From the NCBI GenBank assembly GCA_016188175.1, contig JACPII010000107.1, forward strand, positions 1 through 34,699: a DNA stretch of 34,699 nucleotides, read 5' to 3'. How positions within the stretch are numbered: the stretch's first letter is position 1; every line of letters begins with the position of its first letter. The DNA is from Candidatus Woesearchaeota archaeon. Its GTDB lineage: Archaea; Nanobdellota; Nanobdellia; Woesearchaeales; JACPBV01. Below, in pieces: positions 1-6,959 of this stretch. The position numbers were made by a program, and so were the translations under genes. The notes below the pieces were generated by a model. It was not told where the DNA came from and made no database searches. It was given only the letters and a program-made list of their open reading frames with translations.

Positions 1-50
1 CCTTCCCTTAATCTTGTAGATTTCAATGTGCATGGGCATCACCGAAATTA

Positions 51-232
51 GTTAAGGGCTACTAATATATAAATCTATCGGTCATAAACTGGATAAAGTA
101 GCCAATAAATTATTTTATACTATTGTTAATTAGAAAGTGTAGTTAAGGGCTACTAATATATAAATCTATCTGTCATAAACTGGATAAAGTAGCCAATAAA
201 TTATTTTATACTATTGTTAATTAGAAAGTGTA
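51..232. repeat. Tandem 91-bp direct repeat, two copies
   Basis: Two consecutive 91-nt copies (51-141 and 142-232) differ at a single base (tatcGgtc versus tatcTgtc). A third copy starts (gttaa) and runs into the stop codon of the methyltransferase gene. The unit is AT-rich and contains atatataaat, which resembles an archaeal TATA box, so the duplication would also duplicate a possible promoter. No ORF of note lies inside. The near-identity indicates a recent duplication. An assembly artefact is possible but the one mismatch argues against simple duplication of reads. Confidence 0.95.
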
Positions 233-233
233 G

Positions 234-995
234 TTAATCAAGGGTAGTCTGGGATAGTCTTTTCTTTGCAATATCCAAATACTTTTTATCTTTCTCTATA
301 CCAAAAGAACTTCTTTTTAATGTTTTGGCAATTACCAAGGTAGTTCCAGAACCCGCAAAGGGGTCTAATACTAAATCTCCTTCTCTAGTGCAAGACATGA
401 TAACCCGCCTTAAAAGTTCTTCTGGCTTTTGTGTTGGATGGACTCCAGCCCATTTTTCCTTTTTTGGGGTTAAAGGAATACTCCAAACATTCCTGGTCTG
501 TTTTCCCTTGGGATTAATAGGGTCTTCAATGTTTTTAGTATCCTCATAATTAAAAGTCCACCTAGTTTTAGAGTGATTTTTTACAGCCCAAATTAAATGC
601 TCTGTGCTTTCTGTAAACATTCTGCATGTTATATTTGGCTGTGCATTGGGCTTAAACCAAACAATGCTGTTATTAATCTTAAAGTCAAGATGATGTAGGA
701 TAAAACCCATCAAGTAGATATTGTGGAATGAGCCACAGACCCAAAGGCTTCCACCCTGTTTCAATACTCGCATACATTCGCTTATCCATTTAAGGCTAAA
801 TTCGAAGTACTCATCTTTGGAGAAAATGTCCCATGCTTCTTCAAGGGTGATGTGTTTGGAGTATTTCCAGCCTAACCCGTTTTTCTTTGCCAATCCATAA
901 GGTGGGTCAGAAAAAACTAAATCTACGCTTTCGTCCGGAATTTTCTTTAATTCTTCAAGACAGTCCCCATTAATCAATTTGTGTTCTGTTTTCAT
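234..995 (-). CDS. Site-specific DNA methyltransferase, beta class (N6-adenine or N4-cytosine)
   Basis: The protein should transfer a methyl group from S-adenosylmethionine to an exocyclic amino group in a specific DNA site. Motif IV, SDPPYG, lies near residue 30 and precedes motif I, DPFAGSGTT, near residue 215. This order defines the beta class. DPPY favours adenine-N6, though N4-cytosine cannot be excluded. The length of 253 aa is normal for a compact beta enzyme with its target-recognition segment in the middle. No restriction endonuclease is visible next to it, so it may be an orphan enzyme, or its partner lies left of the window. The stop codon abuts a tandem 91-bp repeat. An AGGA motif lies shortly upstream of the ATG. 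The family call is firm; the recognition site is unknown. Confidence 0.93.
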   Translation of the reverse strand: MKTEHKLINGDCLEELKKIPDESVDLVFSDPPYGLAKKNGLGWKYSKHITLEEAWDIFSKDEYFEFSLKWISECMRVLKQGGSLWVCGSFHNIYLMGFILHHLDFKINNSIVWFKPNAQPNITCRMFTESTEHLIWAVKNHSKTRWTFNYEDTKNIEDPINPKGKQTRNVWSIPLTPKKEKWAGVHPTQKPEELLRRVIMSCTREGDLVLDPFAGSGTTLVIAKTLKRSSFGIEKDKKYLDIAKKRLSQTTLD

Positions 996-1063
996 TGTTC
1001 GAGTTCCTATTTTGTAATCTCTGTATTGAGCCGGCGGGTGTAATAGGCAATATTAAAATACTA

Positions 1064-1153
1064 ATGGCAAAATCAGTCATAGCTACCGCCCAAGGGATGA
1101 TTAATGTTATTAACTGGATTATTTCTGCCATCCTAGCCCTCCTTGATAACTAG
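1064..1153 (+). CDS. Possible 29-aa hydrophobic peptide
   Basis: An ATG-initiated ORF encodes 29 residues (MAKSVIATAQGM...), with one strongly hydrophobic stretch (INWIISAILALL) long enough for one membrane helix. Its 3' end overlaps the convergent AbrB-like gene by about 20 nt. I see no convincing ribosome binding site. It could be a small membrane peptide or a type I-toxin-like ORF, a remnant of a longer gene, or chance. I do not recognise a family. Confidence 0.2.
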   Translation: MAKSVIATAQGMINVINWIISAILALLDN

Positions 1154-1294
1154 CTTGCTATCTTTGACATTCGCTTCTAAATCTTCGCCACCCTTCCAGC
1201 CGAGTTTATGGATTAGCTTATTAGGGACAACAACGAGAAATTTAAAGTATTCCTTATCTCCGTAATCGCGCCCCTTTTGCTTTATTAGTCGCAT
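1133..1294 (-). CDS. AbrB/SpoVT-type small DNA-binding protein (antitoxin-like)
   Basis: This gene is too short for the ORF track but reads cleanly: 53 codons, ATG to TAG. The sequence (FKFLVVVPNKLIHKLGWKGGEDLEANV) matches the swapped-hairpin AbrB/MazE pattern, in which a strand is followed by a vP..L...lGw..Gd.l... segment. Such proteins bind DNA as dimers and act as antitoxins or transcriptional regulators. GAGGT sits 1 nt upstream of the ATG and a TATATAAA box lies about 25 nt upstream. No PIN or MazF toxin is adjacent, so it may be a solitary regulator. The residues before the domain (RLIKQKGRDYGDKEY) are polar and suit a short N-terminal arm. The fold call is good; the role is inferred. 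Confidence 0.7.
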   Translation of the reverse strand: MRLIKQKGRDYGDKEYFKFLVVVPNKLIHKLGWKGGEDLEANVKDSKLVIKEG

Positions 1295-1316
1295 ACCTCT
1301 ATTTGATTCCTGCCTG

Positions 1317-1324
1317 TATATAAA
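1317..1324 (-). promoter_or_regulatory. TATA box for AbrB-like gene
   Basis: TTTATATA on the minus strand is centred about 26 nt upstream of the ATG. This is the spacing expected for an archaeal transcript with almost no leader. Confidence 0.5.
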
Positions 1325-1590
1325 GATTTCGGTTCCTAAAAATGTAGGTTCCTAACATATCATGGGGAAAAAATAAAATTGGATTATTGTGGAAAAACCA
1401 ACAAACAAAAAAAGAGGGTGGCAACCTAAATTGGGTAAATCCTTTTTTCCACCAGCCTATCGTGGCTAAATGAACCGGTAACTGGCTGTCCTTGGTCGAA
1501 TCTTTTCATTATTTATCAATCCCCCGACCCAAAATCGGCATCTTTTAATATGCCTGGGGCATTACTAACCCGGCAGCCGAAGGGAAAATC

Positions 1591-2550
1591 ATGCAAACAA
1601 AAACCGTTCATGCAGCAGGGGAGCTTGGCCTTATCAGATGGATTGCTCGTTCCGTTGACAAGAATGGGCGGAAAAAAAAATCCATTGTGGGGATTGGCGA
1701 CGATTGCGCTGTTGTCCCCATCGGGAAAAGGCTTTGCCTCCTGACCGTTGATGCGCTCATCGATGGGATCCATTTCAGCCAGAGGTGGTCCTCTCCGGAA
1801 GAGATTGGAAGAAAAGCGATCGAGGTCAATGTCTCTGATATCGTCGCAAAGGGAGGATACCCTGTATATGCCTTAGTGAGTTTGATCATTCCTCCGACAT
1901 TTCCTTTGAAAAAATTTCAGGGGATCTATCGGGGGATTGTCTCAGCCGCGAAAGCCCGCGATGTCGAGATTGTGGGGGGCAACCTCTCGCGGGGCAGGCA
2001 ACTCATCATCGACATTTCTTTAGTCGGATTTGTTGGCCGGAAAAATGTGCGCCTGAGAAGCGATGCAAAGCCGGGAGACTTGATCATGGTGACAGGAAAT
2101 CTGGGAGATGCTGCTGCCGGCCTCGAGCTTCTCCGAAAAAATACCCCCGGATTTGCCCCATTGAAATCGAAATATCTTAAGCCCACATCCAGCGGAGGAA
2201 AAGTAAAAGGGTTTATCCGATACATCCATGCGATGGAGGACATCTCCGATGGCCTGGCAGCAGAAGCCATGCACATCTGCGAACAGAGCAAGGTGGGTGC
2301 AGTTCTCTATCCCAAAAAAGTTCCCCTCTCTCCGGGATTGCGCAAAGCCTCTCGTTTGCTCAGGAAAGACCCCCTTTCCTTTGCCCTTTTTGGCGGCGAT
2401 GATTACGAGCTTGTGTTCACTATCCCCTCGTCAGCATTGCCCCGGGTCAAGGGCTTTGTAGTCGGTCAAATAACGAGAAAGCCCGGGATTTTTCTTTCCG
2501 GGGGAAACATCTCCCGGCCGTTGCGGAAGCATGGTTTTGAGCATTTTTGA
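1591..2550 (+). CDS. thiL: Thiamine-monophosphate kinase
   Basis: ThiL phosphorylates thiamine monophosphate to thiamine diphosphate with ATP, the last step of cofactor synthesis in the cytoplasm. The N-terminal half carries the AIRS-like signatures of this family: GELGLI near residue 10, GIGDDCAVV near residue 35 (metal and phosphate ligands), VDALIDGIHF, VNVSDIVAKGG and GGNLSRG. The C-terminal half has MEDISDGLAAE and FGGDDYELVF, both typical. At 319 aa it has the usual length. An AAGGGA motif lies 6 nt upstream of the ATG. The ORF ends cleanly, with hairpin-rich DNA following. No other thiamine genes are in the window. Confidence 0.95.
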   Translation: MQTKTVHAAGELGLIRWIARSVDKNGRKKKSIVGIGDDCAVVPIGKRLCLLTVDALIDGIHFSQRWSSPEEIGRKAIEVNVSDIVAKGGYPVYALVSLIIPPTFPLKKFQGIYRGIVSAAKARDVEIVGGNLSRGRQLIIDISLVGFVGRKNVRLRSDAKPGDLIMVTGNLGDAAAGLELLRKNTPGFAPLKSKYLKPTSSGGKVKGFIRYIHAMEDISDGLAAEAMHICEQSKVGAVLYPKKVPLSPGLRKASRLLRKDPLSFALFGGDDYELVFTIPSSALPRVKGFVVGQITRKPGIFLSGGNISRPLRKHGFEHF

Positions 2551-2602
2551 TCTGGCCATCCACCTCCCCTTCCGATGGCAGCAATTCCGTTCCTTTCTTG
2601 CC

Positions 2603-3103
2603 GTATGTGCATAGCACCCTAAGGTCAAAATTCAATTTATAGGCAAAGACATTAATTATCGTAAGTGGATATCCTTGCCTATATTGGTGGACTTTAACAA
2701 GTATCATCAGATATTAAAGTCCGCGGCTATAATGATTATTATCGACGAGCGTTGCGGGGGACCGTCCTCCGTTGCGTAGCAACCGGAACGCTGGATTCTC
2801 CCTCCGTGCCGAGGCACCGGAACACTACTCTTACCCGTCCGGGAACCTCCGAAGCGGTAGCGAGGAAGTTCCAGAAATTCCGCTGAATTTCTCAGAACCT
2901 CCGAAGCGAAGCTGAGCGAGGTACCAGAAAATTCCGGGAATTTTCTCAGTACGCAGCTCCTTCTTAAGGCCAGTCGAGAATTTTGAAGCCTCCGAACGAA
3001 GTGAGGGGGTTCCAGAAATTACGCTGATTTCTCAGAGCCTCCGAACGAAGTGAGCGAGGCACAAGAAATTCCGATGAATTTCCCAGTGGTGCTATGCGCA
3101 TAC
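2603..3103. repeat. Hairpin-module array bounded by inverted repeats
   Basis: This gap between thiL and the membrane-protein gene holds no convincing gene. It is bounded by a 16-nt inverted repeat (2603-2618 GTATGTGCATAGCACC and 3088-3103), complementary apart from one T·G pair. Inside are small hairpins (GTTGCGTAGCAAC, GTGCCGAGGCAC) and then four units of about 50 nt from 2845 on. Each unit has a CCTCCGAA..GAAG..GAGCGAGG block followed by a hairpin of the form outer stem, C, AGAAA...TTTCT, CA, outer stem. Clear hairpins are 2868-2898, 2921-2952 and 3008-3039; 3059-3089 is degenerate. Related modules occur in other gaps of the window. Confidence 0.85.
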
Positions 3104-3115
3104 TTCTTGTCGCTA

Positions 3116-3125
3116 ATTTTATAAA
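3116..3125 (+). promoter_or_regulatory. TATA box for membrane protein-lgt operon
   Basis: ATTTTATAAAC lies about 26 nt upstream of the ATG at 3147. It favours that ATG over the upstream GTG and implies an essentially leaderless transcript. Confidence 0.55.
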
Positions 3126-3146
3126 CATAAGGTAGTGCCATCACCT

Positions 3147-3968
3147 ATGGCCTTTGCCCTGAAAAATAAGTTTAAGGAATCCGTCTTTTGGAGATCGGTA
3201 TTGTCCATCCGGGAGCATCCGTTCCGTTATGCCCTTACCGTCGCCCTTGACTTTGTATTTTTGGGGATCATCGTTCTTGTCGGAAATTTTCTTACCGGCA
3301 TTGTTCCCAGCGACCCTCAAGCATTGCTCGCCATGTTTGGCGGCAGGACTTCGTTGGTTCTTTTTTCGTTGGCGTATCCCCTCGGCTACTATCTGTTCCT
3401 GGTGTTGGTTTATTCTGTCGTAAAATGGTTTGTCCTTGAGCAGGTTGCTGTCATCAACGGCAAAGGGAAAAACCAGATGAGCCAGTTTGGAAGGTTCTAT
3501 CTCCTGAATGTCTGGCTTTTCATCATCATCGTTGGCGCCGCTCTTTTTTTCTTCGTTACCCTTCGTGTCGTGTTCGAGGATAAGTTTTTCCGTCCAGCAT
3601 TTTCCGTCGTTTCCGTCCCTTTGCTGTTTTTTTCCTATGCCATCATCAACCTCAGCCACACTCCCTACCTTCTCGGAAGGCGGCAGAAGGTCATCGCTCA
3701 TGCCATCCGCCGCGCATTTCTGGAGATATTCCGTTACGGTGGATTTTTCCTGTGGGACATCCTTGCGGGTGGAATATTTTACCTCATCCTGACCTTGCTT
3801 CATTTGGCGCTGCGCCCATGGGTCCTGGGGAGCACCCAGGCGATGGCCCGATATAGCGCCTTATACGTCGGTGTTTTTCAGGCTCTTTCGTTGATTGTGC
3901 TGTACCTGCTTATTGCGATGAACCAGATATACTTCGTGGGTGAGGCCGAGAGAAATGTTCGTCCATAA
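3147..3968 (+). CDS. Polytopic membrane protein of unknown function
   Basis: The protein has about 273 aa and roughly six hydrophobic segments, for example FVFLGIIVLVGNFL, LVLFSLAYPLGYYLFLVLVYSVV, LNVWLFIIIVGAALFFFV, VVSVPLLFFSYAI, FFLWDILAGGIFYLILTLL and YVGVFQALSLIVLYLLIAM. No catalytic motif is evident and I do not recognise the family. The track starts at a GTG at 3135; the ATG at 3147 fits the TATA box better. The 3' end overlaps lgt by 14 nt, so the two are probably co-translated, which suggests a link to membrane or lipoprotein biogenesis. Confidence 0.85.
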   Translation: MAFALKNKFKESVFWRSVLSIREHPFRYALTVALDFVFLGIIVLVGNFLTGIVPSDPQALLAMFGGRTSLVLFSLAYPLGYYLFLVLVYSVVKWFVLEQVAVINGKGKNQMSQFGRFYLLNVWLFIIIVGAALFFFVTLRVVFEDKFFRPAFSVVSVPLLFFSYAIINLSHTPYLLGRRQKVIAHAIRRAFLEIFRYGGFFLWDILAGGIFYLILTLLHLALRPWVLGSTQAMARYSALYVGVFQALSLIVLYLLIAMNQIYFVGEAERNVRP

Positions 3969-4740
3969 TATTGATCCGATCCTTTTTCAGTTAGGGCCGC
4001 TTGCCGTCCGCTATTATGGCCTGTTCTATGCCCTGGGTTTTGTTATCGCTTATTTCATGCTTCCCTGGCTCGCAAAAAAGAAGAACATCCCTCTGACAAA
4101 GGATCAGGCAGCAGACCTTGTTTTCTACTCCCTCATAGGGGTTGTCGCCGGAGCGCGGATCGTATATGTTGTCGTTTACAATTTCAGCTATTTTTTTAAC
4201 AACCCTCTTGAGATATTTGCCCTCTGGCATGGCGGCCTAAGTTTCCATGGGGCCTTGATCGGGGGAATCTTGGCCGGATGGCTGTATTGCAGGAAACAGG
4301 GCCTTGATTTTTTGGCTATCGCCGATCTTGCCGTCATTCCCGCATCCCTTGGCCTCGTCTTTGGAAGGGTTGCGAACTTCATCAACGGGGAGCTGGTTGG
4401 GAGGGTAACGGACGTTGCATGGTGTGTCGTCTTTCCCGGCGTTGAGGGCTGCAGGCACCCCTCGCAGCTGTATGAAAGCGCAAAGAATCTATTAATCTTT
4501 AGTGTTTTGTGGGTCGTGAAAGGCAGGCCCTTCAAAAAAGGCACTCTCCTGGCCATCTTCGTCATTCTATACAGCTCCCTGAGGTTTTTCATCGAATTCG
4601 TCCGCGAGCCCGATGTCCAGCTCGGCTTTATCTTCGGCCTGACGATGGGCCAGTGGCTCAATATCCTCATGTTCGGGATTGGGCTGTTTTTTTTCTACCG
4701 GATCAATGCTGAAAAATCAAATACGCCAAGTGCGCAATAA
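3955..4740 (+). CDS. lgt: Prolipoprotein diacylglyceryl transferase (Lgt family)
   Basis: Lgt transfers a diacylglyceryl group from phosphatidylglycerol to the lipobox cysteine of prelipoproteins in bacteria. The hallmark GRVANFINGELVGR sits near residues 135-150 and matches the Lgt signature. Also present are LAVRYYGLFYALGF near the N-terminus, GGLSFHGALIGG (loop with the conserved His), HPSQLYES, and RFFIEFVREPD near the C-terminus with the conserved Arg. About seven membrane helices fit the family fold, and the length of about 261 aa is normal. ATG 3955 is preferred to GTG 3940 because the first residues (MFVHNIDPILFQLG) match family N-termini. Finding Lgt in an archaeal setting is odd because archaeal lipids are ethers. 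Transfer from bacteria or an altered substrate is inferred. Confidence 0.93.
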   Translation: MFVHNIDPILFQLGPLAVRYYGLFYALGFVIAYFMLPWLAKKKNIPLTKDQAADLVFYSLIGVVAGARIVYVVVYNFSYFFNNPLEIFALWHGGLSFHGALIGGILAGWLYCRKQGLDFLAIADLAVIPASLGLVFGRVANFINGELVGRVTDVAWCVVFPGVEGCRHPSQLYESAKNLLIFSVLWVVKGRPFKKGTLLAIFVILYSSLRFFIEFVREPDVQLGFIFGLTMGQWLNILMFGIGLFFFYRINAEKSNTPSAQ

Positions 4741-4784
4741 ACTCTCATGTTCCACCCGCCAATAGCAGCCGAAGGGAGCGGTGA

Positions 4785-4824
4785 CTGGTGGTTCCGCCAC
4801 CCTCAATTTCCAAAGAACCACCAG
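4785..4824 (+). terminator. Stem-loop downstream of lgt
   Basis: CTGGTGGTTC (4785-4794) and GAACCACCAG (4815-4824) form a perfect 10-bp stem with a 20-nt loop, 45 nt after the lgt stop. No T-run follows immediately, so it may be a processing or 3'-end element rather than an intrinsic terminator. Confidence 0.45.
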
Positions 4825-4949
4825 CTATAAGCCGGTGGAAAATTTCTGATATTTTATTACAATTCTTTTCGGCTCAACCATTTTTCGCAAAAGAAAGCGC
4901 ATTATCTTGGTAATATACAAATTAGTATACTAGTTTCTAAAAACGAAAC

Positions 4950-4959
4950 ATTTATATAC
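4950..4959 (+). promoter_or_regulatory. TATA box for 4982 gene
   Basis: ATTTATATACT is centred about 27 nt upstream of the ATG at 4982, which indicates a leaderless transcript. Confidence 0.55.
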
Positions 4960-4981
4960 TAAATTATCCTGCAGCCTATCG

Positions 4982-5395
4982 ATGGTTATCCTCTTTGACC
5001 GGTTTACCATGCCGGAGGATATTTACGAGGTAGTGTTTGCTACGAAGCAGCAGATTATCGTAGCAAAGCTGCTTATCACCATGATGAAAGAGAAGAAAGG
5101 CGAGATAACAAAGACCGAGATGAGTTTTTTCGCGACGCAGCTGCACGAGGGAAAATTGGTTACGGACCAGCTGCAGGAAGAGCCCTACCGGGGCAAAAAG
5201 GTCCGCATCAGCTACAATAAGCGGCAGTTTTACGACAGGATTTTGACACCGATGAAAAGCATGGGCATGATCGACTATGACCTGTACAAGAAGACCTATT
5301 CCTTAAGCGACAAGCTCAACAAAGAGCTTATCAAGATCGGCCTGTTTTGGCTGAAAGAATTGCGGAGGGAACCGTTCCGTATTCAGCGATCCTAG
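4982..5395 (+). CDS. Hypothetical protein, possible winged-helix
   Basis: This 137-aa soluble protein is rich in Lys and Glu. The segment VAKLLITMMKEKKGEITKTEMSFFATQL reads like helices of a wHTH, followed by a basic linker (YRGKKVRISYNKRQFYDRI) and a segment MKSMGMIDYDLYKKTYSLSDK that resembles the wing region of archaeal regulators. No catalytic motif is visible. It is monocistronic, with a TATA box at leaderless spacing and a strong stem-loop plus T-rich tract after the stop. A DNA-binding role is inferred from pattern only. I do not recognise a named family. Confidence 0.75.
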   Translation: MVILFDRFTMPEDIYEVVFATKQQIIVAKLLITMMKEKKGEITKTEMSFFATQLHEGKLVTDQLQEEPYRGKKVRISYNKRQFYDRILTPMKSMGMIDYDLYKKTYSLSDKLNKELIKIGLFWLKELRREPFRIQRS

Positions 5396-5407
5396 CACAT
5401 TCTTAGG

Positions 5408-5472
5408 GGGCTCCTGGGTTCTTTTTCTGCCACCCCCAATATTTCCCGGGAGCCCTTTCTTTTCTTTTCAAA
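5408..5472 (+). terminator. Stem-loop and T-rich tract after 4982 gene
   Basis: GGGCTCCTGGG (5408-5418) pairs with CCCGGGAGCCC (5445-5455) in an 11-bp stem with one G·U. TTTCTTTTCTTTTC follows directly. This fits a terminator for the upstream gene. Confidence 0.7.
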
Positions 5473-5547
5473 AAAGGCTTAAAACCTATCTCGTAGGCTG
5501 AGGAACCAGAGTCAGTGTCATCGTGCCCCACTAAATAGAAGGCCCTA

Positions 5548-5631
5548 ATGGGAAAAGCTATTATCCCCATGTTGTTAATATTTTTTTCAATTTCTTATAT
5601 CTTCTATTGCATGGTTTGTAAGGAAAGATAA
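5548..5631 (+). CDS. Possible 27-aa hydrophobic peptide
   Basis: ATG to TAA encodes 27 residues with a single hydrophobic core (IIPMLLIFFSISYIFYCMVC). There is only a weak AAGG motif upstream. It might be a single-span membrane peptide, but such short hydrophobic ORFs arise by chance in AT-rich DNA. There is no family recognition. Nothing else gene-like is seen between 5475 and 5650. Confidence 0.15.
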   Translation: MGKAIIPMLLIFFSISYIFYCMVCKER

Positions 5632-5650
5632 GGACTCTAAGAGAATACTT

Positions 5651-6274
5651 TCACCTTTGGTGAAATTCCATTGTGTCTAAATCCAAATAACCCAATATGT
5701 ATTTTTGAGGTAACACTGCATCATATGTTCTCTCGTAACCTTGTGCTCCAATAGCCTCAGGCAGTTTTATTACATAATAAACTGTCCAGTGGCACCCTTC
5801 TTTCTTTAGATTACTAACTCCTTCTTTTGTTAACATGGGCAATTGAACCACAACAACAAATCGGTAATTCCTGTGCGTGTCCGACAACCGTTGAATATTT
5901 CTTTGGATTACCTCCTCTTTGTCTCCCGCCCTATCAAATAGAGATGCCACCCCATTTAAACCTAAGCGCGTGTGGCAATAAAGACCTTTCCTAAGGATAT
6001 TCTTTGCAGTATCCTCAACTGAAGTTGCATGAAAAAGAAGAGTTCTTTGTGGGAAAAGGAACCATTCAAACTTATCTCTATTCTTTATCAAGCGTTCCCT
6101 TCTTTCATTTACTCTTGCAACTGCTTGTTCAAATAAATTTTCATTTCCATTTTGGGAAAGGATGATTTGTGCAGGGGTTAACTCCTTAACATCCGACCCA
6201 TTGTTCTTTGCCCAAACTAAGGCTTTTGCAACCCTATCGGGGGTAATCGATGGTTGATCATAATCATAAACCAT
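5651..6274 (-). CDS. Hypothetical protein, second part of a gene split by an in-frame TGA
   Basis: This 207-aa ORF contains TLLFHATSVEDTAKNILRKGLY near residue 77 and ends with AVLPQKYILGYLDLDT. The first segment loosely resembles the start of ADP-ribosyltransferase folds, where an H-x-T strand is followed by a helix and an Il..Gl turn. This is weak and I do not assign a function. Reading upstream in the same frame from its first ATG gives 19 more codons that look coding (YRLLSVWGYSNLP) and then reaches the TGA that ends the preceding ORF. The two ORFs therefore form one frame interrupted once. Either the ATG is a true restart, the gene is broken, or the TGA is read through. Confidence 0.7.
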   Translation of the reverse strand: MVYDYDQPSITPDRVAKALVWAKNNGSDVKELTPAQIILSQNGNENLFEQAVARVNERRERLIKNRDKFEWFLFPQRTLLFHATSVEDTAKNILRKGLYCHTRLGLNGVASLFDRAGDKEEVIQRNIQRLSDTHRNYRFVVVVQLPMLTKEGVSNLKKEGCHWTVYYVIKLPEAIGAQGYERTYDAVLPQKYILGYLDLDTMEFHQR

Positions 6275-6331
6275 TGGCAGGTTGGAATACCCCCAAACAG
6301 AAAGTAATCTATATCGTTCTTCTCCATGGTA

Positions 6332-6643
6332 TCACTTTAGGAATTCTAGAAAACTCTTTGGGCTGTTTATGGGGGGGTTGTCAACATCATATTCTTCCTG
6401 TAAATGTTGATAATCCCCGGCAAGACTTGGGAGGCTCTTGAGTAGAGTAAACTCATCACAGCTTATTCTTCCCAAGAACTCTTCTTTGAAATCTTCCAGG
6501 TCCTTCATATATTTTTTACTTTTGGCCCTTCCGGCTAAAAAATCCTGGATGAACGGGTAATCCAAAATAAAAGAGTGCTTAACAAATAACTCCTTGAAGG
6601 GTGGGGGAAATCTGTTTATTCTTCTTTTAATTTGTTCTTTCAT
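6332..6643 (-). CDS. Hypothetical protein, first part of a gene split by an in-frame TGA
   Basis: I start this ORF at the ATG at 6643 (MKEQIKRRINRFPPPFKELF), which has GAGGG 11 nt upstream. The track uses a TTG six codons earlier. The 103-aa product is mainly helical and charged, with FILDYPFIQDFLAGRAKSKKYMKDL in the middle, and it is not a family I know. It ends at TGA 6332-6334, and the following ORF continues in exactly the same frame. A full-length product read through the stop would have about 330 aa. It is probably the N-terminal part of the same ancestral protein. Confidence 0.65.
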   Translation of the reverse strand: MKEQIKRRINRFPPPFKELFVKHSFILDYPFIQDFLAGRAKSKKYMKDLEDFKEEFLGRISCDEFTLLKSLPSLAGDYQHLQEEYDVDNPPINSPKSFLEFLK

Positions 6644-6752
6644 TTTAATTGATACCCTCAAATGGACTCACAAATTAGATTTCCTTTACCTCCCCCCATT
6701 GCCCTTTGCTCGATAATAGAAGATATTGACAACCAAGTTGGCCATCCTCTAT

Positions 6753-6887
6753 CTAAACCTCCCGAACTTCCTCATCCCCCACATAACGCTCATGGATAGG
6801 GATATCCGAATCTTCAGGCTCGGACGGAGATAAGATTTTCTTCTTCTTTCTCCTTTTGAGCAGCGTTTCGGGGTCAATCCTTTCCAT
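6753..6887 (-). CDS. Small charged protein, 44 aa
   Basis: This ORF is too short for the track. It reads MERIDPETLLKRRKKKKILSPSEPED... to EEVREV, with a basic N-terminal half (KRRKKKK) and an acidic C-terminal half. It is divergent from the zinc-finger gene at 6960 with a 72-nt spacer holding TATA-like sequences for both directions (ATATAAACCC on the minus strand). The amino-acid composition looks like real coding sequence rather than noise. Function unknown; a nucleic-acid-binding tail is one possibility. Confidence 0.5.
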   Translation of the reverse strand: MERIDPETLLKRRKKKKILSPSEPEDSDIPIHERYVGDEEVREV

Positions 6888-6928
6888 CGTTTGTAAAAAC
6901 TACTCTCTGAGGGTTTATATTTCAAAAA

Positions 6929-6937
6929 CTTTATAAA
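6929..6937 (+). promoter_or_regulatory. TATA box for zinc-finger gene
   Basis: CTTTATAAAC is centred about 27 nt upstream of the ATG at 6960, consistent with leaderless transcription. Confidence 0.55.
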
Positions 6938-6959
6938 CCTTCTTTTCTTTCGTGTTTTT

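Noticed and set aside
2845-3092. CRISPR array
   Set aside because: The four units are contiguous and differ in length and sequence. There are no unique spacers of uniform size between identical repeats, and no cas genes are in the window.
3141-3803. 220-aa minus-strand ORF opposite the membrane protein
   Set aside because: It is a shadow of a strongly hydrophobic gene. Its composition is Lys/Asp-rich as expected from the reverse strand, with no start signal.
6332-6334. TGA as selenocysteine codon
   Set aside because: I see no SECIS-like element, the codon is not in a redox motif, and archaeal selenoproteins are restricted to few lineages. A nonsense change or restart is simpler.
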